Origin: Symsagittifera roscoffensis
Lineage: Eukaryota > Xenacoelomorpha > Acoela > Convolutidae
DNA length: 64,000 nt
Direction of reading: 5' to 3'
NCBI RefSeq assembly: GCF_963678635.1
Contig: NC_087063.1
Location: forward strand, 68,550,727 to 68,614,726
Shown: positions 56,901-64,000 of the stretch, piece by piece
Position numbering within the stretch: the first letter of the stretch is position 1
Layout of the letters: every line of letters starts with the position of its first letter
Translations under genes and position numbers: made by a program
The notes under the pieces: generated by a model
Told to the model about the DNA's origin: nothing
Database searches by the model: none
The model's input: only the letters and a program-made list of their open reading frames with translations

Positions 56901-58065
56901 TAATAAAATAGAAATGGCGAATCAGCTGAAGAGGTCCTGGCAGAACTTGTTGAAGGATCATTTTGAAGAGGCAATGAGGACATCCTCATCAGCACCACCA
57001 TTAATGGCGAATCCCTTCGTTAGAACTGCAGGACAATTAATGTTCACCTGGAGTCTGGTGGGAATAGAGTTGGAGACATTGACCTCGTATGATAGGCTGA
57101 AGTTGGGAAGCAAAAAGCTATATGTGTATCAAGCATTGATGCAACACGTGGCCAGGGACAATTCAGGCTTGAGCCTGGCTAGGAGGAAGGATGCCACATG
57201 TTTCTTGAGATGGATAATGTCAATGATGTCTGATAGTACCATCTTGGCATGCCACCAGAGAGCAAGCGGAGGTAAAACCATGGAAAAAAGGGTCTCAACG
57301 ACCATCTTGAACGTGTATCAGAGTACAGGAATAGAAAAGGAAGATGGTTCCAGACTATCCCTAGAGAACCACAGGAAGCTAGACGAGGTGCGGAGGTTTT
57401 ATAATAAGAAGTTCGAAGAAGAGCATGATGTTCACCGTAACCTGGCCTCGTCAGAGCAGTACTCGAGACTCAGCGAGAAGGGGGAATACCAATACGTGTC
57501 GGGGGTGATGGGAATAGCCTACAATCCCTTCTTAGACTCAGAAACTGGAGGCGCTCACAGGAACCACGAGGTGGCGGAGCTACTGAAGTTTTGGACAGAA
57601 AGAATAATGGAAATAGAAACGGCAGAGAAAGAGGGGCCGAGCCTGGGCCTGATTCTTGAGAAAACACCAGAGGTGGTAAGCATACCGCGTTCGAACAAGA
57701 GAGTTGAAGTGAACATGGGCGATGGAAATGGCTTGTTAATCACGAACTTGGGAGTGGTATGGAAGCTATTAAGACCCTCCTGGTGTCCACATCCCCACGC
57801 GAGTCTGATCGAGGAAACCACCGAGCGAGTGAGGTTAGCACCAACGGAAGATGAAGATCTGGCAAAGTTGAGTGTGTTGCACAAGCTAATCTCACCTCAG
57901 ACGCAGGAGTCAGGCAAAAAGACGAGCAAGCTCGGGTCAGCAAAGAAGATGGAGCCGGGTAGCTGTCTGGATTCGACGTGTGGGAACGGAGAGCACACCT
58001 GCGATGGACGGTCATGTGTCAGAATACTGTCCTTTCAAAAAGAAGACCTTGGTCACTTGGTTTGA
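53983..58065 (+). CDS. Accessory ORF 4, large protein of unknown function
   Basis: 1360 codons, uninterrupted, the longest intact frame in the element. The frame opens at TTG 53983; the first ATG is 54097. I recognise no family. Visible features: a helical, hydrophobic region at residues about 86-124 (MAGVFGTTATIFGAFVQEIL then LLLALYLVYP), which could be a membrane or buried helix pair; a globular-looking section to about residue 540; an acidic disordered linker (about 550-650); a basic, NLS-like KTRKRKRE at 815-822; and a second globular section from about 900 to the end. No signal peptide and no furin-like or fusion-peptide features that would argue for an envelope protein. It begins overlapping the end of the ORF 3 frame and overlaps ORF 5 at its end. 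Confidence 0.75.
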   Translation: MTPRLENATNKTREEAPPLVKQVWSFLEKQLELAEVRDMTVARFVSAANEVTIGGFWREHAKGELRTRRDHEILKFLSPCWEKEFMAGVFGTTATIFGAFVQEILGMPISLLLALYLVYPRYLFNMGPAYMFSRGVETPRVDGYLALLLLTHGELVSFHRLMEYGEPLSMGRVHSSIETYSYKCAAGLKTLLVQYLMMQNRHMTGEDENPTSKEEWKKMNRGMPLLTDLCLAMRSDPMGIIRGLEEVVTCIYGPAVTYAFPDPLVTTYRHSVTHLSLISILDGTALNWCQQEVLRARMSNTVLFGKVKDAELIVYNFRGQMQCRMGGKREGPIETNPKFWNLNPLTADGREILRIPAWKECFALVKRELEAIMEKEILPATMPEYPIVRRMTLGMNSPLVVPSIMARMTTEKMQKYFTDGWDPLFIGYTAAVYFHTSEAKVNSWTTQAKKMRGSQPPGYEVRKVLRALEQEGLENMLPIWDDGRMIMMEGHVALVDDMKFATRKYRAPYGLEQVEVRQEGKELDAAGQLHVALTEYKKLDPTTPSPLSVDTPGDKRSGPVEDRFKRILERRRHESEEESMDETLSEAGEDMEVGNTPEPGPSGEELTTQELLKDLNEENWADTATPPLNPSPRKNLELPLANETFNMGMILLSSEKREKNTFEGNRDMFLGSLKDDAWQEFLEEFNQEVGSETTLDKFKEELRDTVVRFGEPLLMGTGLDEKARKELLSKLVELRNSRSKTREEKCEDSSTPKQKTVDKIVDDIKRDKVGTSNMIKSTNILKARAGGRQELEGLGADREVESVMIATTPSSRDVKTRKRKREVEGLGSPSVDAVSEGNLRETAPMVLARCKTAAYKSSSELRRPLEVEREIEVSTSSTSEEDFKPQKINVKRGSTNGQTWEVDVGKEWISKAHQATGKQVTSDPLERNKTRNTSRTWWVALETLKEMEDCLKKLDSGVARKRRNWATQQKAEVNKIEMANQLKRSWQNLLKDHFEEAMRTSSSAPPLMANPFVRTAGQLMFTWSLVGIELETLTSYDRLKLGSKKLYVYQALMQHVARDNSGLSLARRKDATCFLRWIMSMMSDSTILACHQRASGGKTMEKRVSTTILNVYQSTGIEKEDGSRLSLENHRKLDEVRRFYNKKFEEEHDVHRNLASSEQYSRLSEKGEYQYVSGVMGIAYNPFLDSETGGAHRNHEVAELLKFWTERIMEIETAEKEGPSLGLILEKTPEVVSIPRSNKRVEVNMGDGNGLLITNLGVVWKLLRPSWCPHPHASLIEETTERVRLAPTEDEDLAKLSVLHKLISPQTQESGKKTSKLGSAKKMEPGSCLDSTCGNGEHTCDGRSCVRILSFQKEDLGHLV

Positions 58066-59257
58066 AGACATCACGGAAAGGGAGAAAAGTGAAGTGCAAA
58101 TAGTAGCGGAGTGTTACGCGAGAACTACGGTGAACATAGCAACAGCTCTTGGATTCTTCTCGAGAATGTGTAGTCTGCAGTCACTGGAAAGATTAGAGTC
58201 TGAACACCAATTAGTGACGGCGTTGAGCGTGGAATCATGGCCTGGGGTGTTGCAGGTGACTCAAAAACACATCCGGAGCTGGAAGGTTGGTCTCGAGGCG
58301 GAAATGGGGTTTCCCATGAGCGAAGCTTATGGCCTGCCATTGAACGCAAAATCCTTGATAGGGTCGATGATGGCCAACTTGTGCGGAAGCCACTACCCAC
58401 TGCACATAGCGATGGTGGAAGCATCCAGCCAGAGAGTACTGGTGGACAAGGCCTTCTCAGTGCCCAAGTGCGTGAGGTTGGCTCGGATATCGCATCACTC
58501 GCACAAGTTGTTGAGAAAAATCAAAGGGACAGTACCAAAAGAATTGAGAGATGACTTGAGTGAAATCTGGGGAGAAGAACTTTTGAAGTTGGAGAGTGAG
58601 AACACAAGCGATCACGAGAGACAAAGCGTGATCGGAAAACCTGTGGGAAGTGCTCCAAACATGGAAGATAATGACACGATGCATGAGAAAATGATAGAGC
58701 TTGAGCCTCTCTTGGAAGCCTCGGGGGAGCGTAAGCTCAGGAGCATTGAGATCACCCATGGAGAATGCCCATGCCACTGTTTGGCACAAACGGTGTGGTA
58801 TCCAGATCACAAGAACCTTTGCCTGGTGTGGGATATGGAAGAAATTCGGTCGATCGGACTACCGGATCACCGGCAGAAGGTGACGCTCTTAGTAGTGAGT
58901 ACGATGTTGGCTCTGAGATGGATAGAAGAGAATGTAACGAAGTATCGGGAAGCAACGACGCCAACGGCTGAGTCAATATACGCGATAGACTACAGCAGGA
59001 GACTCGAGTTGTTTGAGACTGCGTGCAAAGTATTCGCCATACCGACGGAAGTCAGACACATATGGAGCCGTTTGAGGTACTTTCCATGGTTTCGGGCGAC
59101 ACTGACGTCTTGGTTGTACATGACAACGAAAGATCACATGAGAAAGCATCAAAAGGAGTATCGACAGTTCCAGGCCGAGATTGGGCCAGAAGCTTTCAAG
59201 AGCCCCCCTGTTGACCCACCGAAATGCGATCACGACAGGATGGAAGAGAGTGGGTAA
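58004..59257 (+). CDS. Accessory ORF 5, protein of unknown function
   Basis: 418 codons from ATG 58004 (the frame is open from 57980). It overlaps the end of ORF 4 by 62 nt in the +1 frame, so it may be a separate gene or a continuation of ORF 4 by frameshift. Predominantly helical with a Cys/His-containing patch HGECPCHCLAQTVWYPDH (possible metal site). I recognise no family. The stop TAA (59255-59257) lies inside the 3' LTR, five bases from its start, and is followed after one base by the ATG of the LTR ORF. Confidence 0.7.
   Translation: MDGHVSEYCPFKKKTLVTWFEDITEREKSEVQIVAECYARTTVNIATALGFFSRMCSLQSLERLESEHQLVTALSVESWPGVLQVTQKHIRSWKVGLEAEMGFPMSEAYGLPLNAKSLIGSMMANLCGSHYPLHIAMVEASSQRVLVDKAFSVPKCVRLARISHHSHKLLRKIKGTVPKELRDDLSEIWGEELLKLESENTSDHERQSVIGKPVGSAPNMEDNDTMHEKMIELEPLLEASGERKLRSIEITHGECPCHCLAQTVWYPDHKNLCLVWDMEEIRSIGLPDHRQKVTLLVVSTMLALRWIEENVTKYREATTPTAESIYAIDYSRRLELFETACKVFAIPTEVRHIWSRLRYFPWFRATLTSWLYMTTKDHMRKHQKEYRQFQAEIGPEAFKSPPVDPPKCDHDRMEESG
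59237..59250 (+). promoter_or_regulatory. Polypurine tract for plus-strand priming
   Basis: ACAGGATGGAAGAGAG directly abuts the TGGGTAAG start of the 3' LTR and is almost all purine, as required for RNase H-generated plus-strand primers. It also encodes the C-terminus of ORF 5. Confidence 0.55.
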
Positions 59258-59258
59258 G

Positions 59259-59552
59259 ATGTCTAGAGACAATACCAAAGCGAGGGAATCGATACTAGAG
59301 GAGGACCTGGCGAAGAACGTGAGCTTGAGCCTGCACAACTCCTTTTGTTTGAACCGGGAATCTAGGGTGAAGGCACTACCCAACCAGGCAAAGAGGTTGC
59401 AGGAGCAAAGAGAATGGATGCGATCCTATGAACAGCTGAAGGCTTGGGAGGAAATCGTGATTAGCTCCGATGATGAAGAAGAACTGTTGAGACAGTTTGC
59501 CGTATCAAGTACTTCAGGGTGTGGCACCTCCAAGGCGAAGAGTGCGAGATGA
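59259..59552 (+). CDS. LTR-encoded small protein with SUMO-interaction-like motif
   Basis: 97 residues, ATG at 59259, two nucleotides after the stop of ORF 5 (TAA-G-ATG), suggesting translation by reinitiation. Charged helical middle (KALPNQAKRLQEQREWMRSY), then EEIVISSDDEEELLRQF: a hydrophobic I-V-I core followed by Ser-Ser and an acidic run, the form of a phospho-regulated SUMO-interacting motif. Short Ser/Lys-rich end. The frame lies wholly in the U3 part of the LTR, comparable in position to LTR genes of complex retroviruses, with no sequence similarity implied. The 5' LTR copy is frameshifted near its start. Confidence 0.6.
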   Translation: MSRDNTKARESILEEDLAKNVSLSLHNSFCLNRESRVKALPNQAKRLQEQREWMRSYEQLKAWEEIVISSDDEEELLRQFAVSSTSGCGTSKAKSAR

Positions 59553-59682
59553 GTGGATGGTTTGAATGGATCTTGAGTCTTGAGAGGGAAGGGGGGCGTG
59601 AGTGTGGATCCGGGTGAAACCTGGGTTCACAGAAAAAGAAATTTTAACGAATCAAATATTGTTATTAATATACTATATTTAC

Positions 59683-59690
59683 TATATAAA
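59683..59690 (+). promoter_or_regulatory. TATA-like box, 3' LTR
   Basis: Single TATATAAA; counterpart of the duplicated box in the 5' LTR. Confidence 0.4.
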
Positions 59691-60551
59691 TCAAAATGCT
59701 GCATGACAATTTCCTGATTGAATGGGACAAAAGAAATTTTAAATGATTGGCTTAAAAAGCAAGAATTCAAGGGTGCAGGTGTGTGCAGATTTTGATTGCT
59801 GTTTAGCGATAGTGTGAAAATTTTACATGGCCGTGAATTTTGGGGTGTAGATAAACTTAAGTCTGCTGTAAATGACCACTGGCACTGTACCTTGAGCAAC
59901 ACTTGATTTTCTGGGACTCACTGGCAGACGACAGCACGCGATGAGGACATCGATCTCGAGTCCGGGGAGTATGTGCCAGTCGGTCATATTTGGAAGTTTG
60001 ACCTTGAGAGAAGCAAAAAACACTTAATTTTGGGGTGAAATTTAATTTTTCAAAAATTCGAATGGAGCCTGTCATGCACGATTTTCTCGCGATAACTGAA
60101 AGTCAAAAAAGAGAAGTCAGAACAATCGAGTGACAATCGCGGGAAAGTTGCAAGATAAATCAGTAGGAAATTGCTATTCGCAATTTCCGTCACAGTAATA
60201 ATCTAGAGTAGAGCTGTCCCATTTGAAACAGAAAGAAGCGTATTCCCACGAACTGGATTATTGTGACTTAACTAGAGTATTATTCTAAACTGGACTAGAG
60301 TGAACCTTCGGTGGAAACGTGGACAGCTTGAGTGTCCCAATGGTTCACGAGAAACTACAGTCTAGAGTACAAACTTGTTCTTGTTGTTAAAACTGACAAA
60401 CATTAAACTCATTCTAGTTACATTATTTAATTCTCGAGTTAATTACCGACTGAAGTACTTCCCTTTCTTGAGCGTGCTACAATGTGAGTACTAATTTAAA
60501 TTTCTAGAGTGTGTTTTATAATTGTTATGTTGAGGTAAGGCGAGTTTTAGG

Positions 60552-60593
60552 TTGATCCATCTGAAATGGATCAAAGTTCTACTGTCTAATAAA
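60552..60593 (+). terminator. Hairpin plus poly(A) signal, 3' LTR
   Basis: TTGATCCAT-CTGAA-ATGGATCAA stem-loop followed by AATAAA at 60588-60593. Expected 3'-end signal of the element transcripts. Confidence 0.65.
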
Positions 60594-60880
60594 AAGTAAC
60601 TTAACGGATTGTTCCAACCCGGTTTTTAGCGGCGTTCATGTATTTTGGGTATCTAGAGACCTAAGTATGAGGACGTTCTTAATTCTAGAATGGGGGGATA
60701 TTTTAGTAGTAGCCTTTAAGCTGTAACGGGTCGTAGTCTCATGTCACAAACGAACCGAATTGGCTCCGTCTGATTTGAGGTAGAAAAACACAAGAGATAG
60801 TGTCCCTGACTCTTGAGCCAATAGTTATAGGGCCTATTTTTCTTAAGCCTCATGTGTGACTGCAGTAGACGAATGTTACA

Positions 60881-61640
60881 TTTCGTCGATGGTTTTGCTT
60901 TGCACTGTTTCCTGTGGCAGATTGTTCCAGTCGAGAGGTGCTCTTATCGTGAAGAAATTTTTTCGCATTTCTAGATTTGCTTTACGTATTACTACTTTAC
61001 ATGCGTTACCTCTAGAATCCCTATCATTCCGCTCGAATAGTCCCGCAGTGGCATTCCTATCATACAAACCATAGCAGATTTTAAACATTTCTATCATTGT
61101 CCCTCTTTTCCTTCTGTATTCCAGCGATGATAGATTCGGTTCTTTAAGGCGTTCGTAATAGGATAGATTTTTCATACCACTAACTAGACGAGTTGCTCTT
61201 CTTTGTACGTTTTCCAAGATCTTTTGATGCTTGATCAGTCTTGGGTGCCAGATTAAGTTCGCAAATTCAAGGTGTGGCCGTATCAAGCATTTGTAGATGT
61301 TTAAAAATACTTGTTTCGTGACTTTAGTGAAGCTTTTCTTAATTACTGCTATCATGCCAATTGCCTTATTGGCTTTTGTAGTGATGTGTGTTTCGAATGT
61401 CAGTTTGTTGTCCAGCCAGATACCCAAGTCTTTTTCGAGTTGCCCTTCTTTAACGTTTTCGCCATTGATTTTATAAATCCTCTCCATATCCAATTTCTTG
61501 GTTCCTATTGTCATGATACGTTTTATACGTTTTTCTTGAATGATGTTCAATTTGATATCGAAAGTCGGAGAAACACAATCAATGGCGTTGTACAATCTTT
61601 CAGAAAATTTAGACGAGCTCCTCCCGAGCACAGAAAACCT
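60881..61640 (-). pseudogene. CR1-group LINE fragment (RT C-terminal part)
   Basis: About 250 codons open on the minus strand: MTIGTKKLDMERIYKINGE, LEKDLGIWLDNKLTFETHI, YKCLIRPHLEFANLIWHP, KILENVQRRATRLVSGMKNL, SYYERLKEPNLSSLEYRRKRG, then APLDWNNLPQETVQSKTIDE. This is the C-terminal third of a CR1/L2-group LINE polymerase. It is cut off at its 3' side exactly by the LTR end at 60880 (the ORF stop is supplied by the LTR) and lacks everything upstream of the fingers/palm. Confidence 0.8.
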
Positions 61641-61681
61641 GGGTAGACAATCCTTGAACCGAAAACAAAATTACCATGATA

Positions 61682-62543
61682 TATGTGCCAGTCGGTCATT
61701 TTTGGAAGTTTGACCTAGAGAAAACGTTCAGTCTTGATTTTGGGGTGAAATACAATTTTTCAAAAATTCGAATTGAGCATGTCATGCTCAAGTTTCTCGC
61801 GACAACTGAAAATGCAAGAAAATAAGTTCAGAAGAACCGAACTACAATCGCGGGTAAGTAGTCAGAAATTAGCAGCTGGAAATTGCTACGCGCAATTTCT
61901 AAAACATAATTCGAACAAGAGTAGCACTGTCTTATTCTTGGCAGAAGACGGAATAAGATCACGAGTGGAGAAGAGAGGAATTAGAGTGGATCAGAATCTA
62001 ATTAGTGGATCAGAGAAATTAGGGTAACTTGTTTCTTGAGTCAAAACTTCTTTATTTCAAACTTAAGTTAAATTTAATTACCCCATCAACTCTAGAATTG
62101 CTTTAAAATTTAGTTAGTGAATTCAAGCGGTCGTGTCGGTATGTGAGTACCTAATTTAATTTTTTTGAAAGTGTTTTATATTGTTATGTTGAGTTAGGGA
62201 GAATTTTTAGGTTGATCCATCTGAAATGGATCAAAGGTTCACTGTCTAATAAAAAAATATATATATACATAAGGTTCCGACCCTGTTTTTAACGGCAATG
62301 GCGTATTTTGGGTATTTTGAGACCTGAATAAGGGGGCGTTCTGATTTTCCAGAGCGGGGGGTATTTTGATAGTGGCCTTTAAGCTGTAACGCGGGTCTTA
62401 GTCTCATGTCGCAAGTGAACCGTATTGGCTCCAACCGCTTGAGGTAGAAAAACACAAAAGATAGTGTCCCTGACTCTTGAGCCAATGGTTATTAGGCCTA
62501 TTCTTTTTAACCCCATTTGTGACTTAAGTAAGCCATTGTTACA
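61682..62543 (+). repeat. Diverged LTR relic of a related element (3' two thirds)
   Basis: Parallels 59969-60880: TATGTGCCAGTCGGTCAT, GTGAGTAC, the TTGATCCAT hairpin (62212-62234), AATAAA (62248), the GGTATTTTGATAGTGGCC..TTTAAGCTGTAACG block, and TGTTACA end at 62543. Many substitutions and gaps. Its 5' part is missing. Confidence 0.75.
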
Positions 62544-62625
62544 TAGTGTTTCTATGGCGCTCCTGTGTGTTTTTACGACTTCAAGACTACGGGATCGAAT
62601 GTGCCATTCTGTCAGATTGGCACAT
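62544..62625 (+). repeat. Start of the leader of the related element
   Basis: TAGTGTTTCTATGGCGCTCC then TACGACTTCAAGACTACGGG aligns to 39014-39065. The rest of that element is absent. Confidence 0.6.
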
Positions 62626-64000
62626 CGCAATCTTCCGGCATGACACGAAAATAGAAATAGAGGCCCTAGCGATAACAAAACTGTTGCAAAGGGGGGTCAG
62701 AATATTCTGGCGTTTTAATTTTCATAAATTCGATTTGTGACGTCACATTTCTCCAAATTGCAAAAACGGCCATTTTGAGCCAAAAAGTGACAAAAAACAG
62801 AACAACAGCTAAAATAGTGAAAAACAGTTAAACGAGAACGATAAAAAAAAACGAAGCCTCTTATCGTGACGATCACGCACGATAAGACAGCTAATTAGAG
62901 ACGACAGGCGGAAAGGAGGCTTCAGTAGGGAAAGAGTAAAGAGCAGTACCCTCCCGTGCCACGAATTCGGAGTAAAAACGACGTTATTACAGGGAAATCA
63001 CGAAAGCGGAGGCTCGGCCCCCCAGAGACACTATATGGTGAAGGACTAAAAAAACCTGATTTTTTAGCTACTCTGATGCTGTAAAATTTTGAATTAACAC
63101 CGGCATTGATTGATATTTTAATATTAGTAACTTTTTATTTACCCCTAGACAGACCAAAAAATCAACTGGCTAGATCGAGACGGTGAAAAACTAGTAGAAT
63201 TTAGGCAACTGACGCCGGCCACTCGTTAATATGTACTTTTTCTACGCTCCGTCACTGTGTAGTATTTGGGCCAATGTTACATAGACGTTTTTATGGCGCT
63301 CCTGGGTGGGCCTGTTTAAGGCATAAGACCATCATGATCAGCAAACGTTTCAGTATGCCCAAGTCAGAGGCTTTAGTGACCTTTGTTGCACTAGGGGGAA
63401 GGTGCCGACCCTCCGCCTAGTACTATTTAGCTTGTTAACATAGTTAACACCAAAAATTCCGGGGGCCGGAGGGTTAGGTGGGAAGTCATGAGCCCGCTGA
63501 TCCCAAAGTCCCGGGACCAAAAACAATCAATGAGAAAGCGTAAAACTGAACAAAAATAGTGTATAACCAAGAAAAAACCAAAAACAAATTTATCTGAAAA
63601 GAAAAAAAGTACAAAAAACAGTAAAAAGTCCAAAAAAGACCAAAAACAGTAAAAAAACATACAGTGACAGTTTATATGTTATTTTCGGACGAGATGTGAT
63701 CTGACCTTCCTATTTGTTGTTGTTTCAGATTGATTTATATCATTTCTGATTGAGAGATTGAGTGTTTTGGTGGCGGGTTAGGTACCCTCCCTTGAGTGTT
63801 ATTTGAGTATTTAAGCACGTTAATGTTGATTTTGCCGGTGACCGGAGGGTAGAGTGGAAAGCTGACCAACGCTTTCCAGACTCAACAGGGACATCAGGGA
63901 CAACATCCACAACGACTGTTGGGTATCATTGACCCAATTTTAGTATCGTTTGGGTACTATTTCATTAAAACTTAAGTGGTGGGGGCACGATTGGCGCGGT
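62626..64000. other. Repeat debris with a third LTR-like end
   Basis: No gene. CTTATCGT/ACGATAAG inverted repeat near 62865. At 63270-63308 another CCAATGTTACA end is followed 12 nt later by TGGCGCTCCTGGGTG, a third family member. A short block (CCGGAGGGT(T)AG-GTGG-AAG) occurs at about 63462 and again near 63845. Confidence 0.45.

Larger units (their letters stand above)
37162..60880 (+). mobile_element. Giant Ty3/gypsy-class LTR retrotransposon with accessory genes (23.7 kb)
   Basis: Direct LTRs (37162-39013 and 59251-60880) start TGGGTAAG and end TGTTACA. Between them lie leader, gag, protease, RT, RNase H and integrase (RT before integrase, D,D35E core: Ty3 order), followed by about 8.4 kb of accessory ORFs up to the 3' LTR. 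The element is over four times the size of a standard Ty3 element. Gag-pol has in-frame stops at 42620, 42923 and 46856 and frame changes near 46580 and 47400-47518. ORF 3 has a frame change at 51431-51446 and a stop at 53816. There is no target-site duplication. The LTRs differ by a 210-bp duplication, a 10-bp gap and scattered substitutions, so insertion is neither ancient nor brand new. Confidence 0.92.
59251..60880 (+). repeat. 3' LTR of the giant element
   Basis: 1630 bp, TGGGTAAG to TGTTACA. Single copy of the 210-bp segment, one TATA-like box (59683-59690), hairpin and AATAAA at 60552-60593. Directly followed by LINE sequence rather than by a copy of the 5' flank. Confidence 0.9.

Noticed and set aside
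53983-59257. ORFs 4/5 as a retroviral-type envelope gene
   Set aside because: Position fits, but I see no signal peptide, cleavage site, fusion peptide or C-terminal membrane anchor.
1-64000. CRISPR arrays, operons, ribosome binding sites
   Set aside because: Spliced animal genes and eukaryotic transposons; the tandem arrays seen have no spacers.

Overview
The window is nuclear DNA of an animal, most likely an AT-rich, repeat-laden invertebrate. The evidence is three intron-bearing metazoan housekeeping genes (GPAA1, NCAPD3 of condensin II, and the RAD6-type enzyme UBE2A/B), GT-AG introns from about 160 bp to over 5 kb, and a rich set of metazoan transposon types (PHD-finger LINE, CR1-like LINE fragments, tRNA-derived SINEs, hAT and Tc1/mariner-like MITEs, a Ty3-type LTR element). 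I cannot name the species from sequence alone.

Layout. 1-208: first exon of GPAA1, minus strand, cut by the window edge. 886-16618: complete NCAPD3, minus strand, 12 phase-consistent exons (1387 codons) whose large introns are filled with SINE and MITE copies. 16.6-22.7 kb: intergenic repeats, including a textbook hAT-type MITE with an 8-bp target duplication and a long foldback element. 22723-26501: a full-length but broken non-LTR retrotransposon (minus) bracketed by a 13-bp target duplication. 26.5-29.7 kb: old tandem and LINE-derived debris. 31031-35865: UBE2A/RAD6 (minus, four exons) with an unusual Ala-rich C-terminal tail and a 2 x 1335 bp tandem duplication in intron 2. The gene is flanked by ~827 bp direct repeats.

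37162-60880: a giant (23.7 kb) Ty3/gypsy-class LTR retrotransposon, plus strand. Its order is 5' LTR, long repeat-bearing leader, gag (coiled coil, CCHC knuckle), protease, reverse transcriptase, RNase H, integrase with a macro-domain-like C-terminal extension, then about 8.4 kb of accessory coding sequence that no ordinary Ty3 element carries: a protein with coiled coil plus an SGNH/GDSL esterase domain with all catalytic residues, a 1360-codon ORF of unknown function, a 425-codon ORF of unknown function, and a small protein encoded inside the LTR itself that has a SUMO-interaction-like motif. Gag-pol is broken by several stops and frameshifts, whereas the long accessory ORF 4 is uninterrupted. 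Downstream (60.9-64 kb) are a CR1-like LINE fragment and remains of two diverged relatives of the same LTR family, which let conserved LTR control signals be recognised.

The most exciting content is this giant element and its accessory module (esterase, macro-like domain, LTR-encoded protein), together with a strong element-wide enrichment of the short motif CT(T/C/A)GAG.
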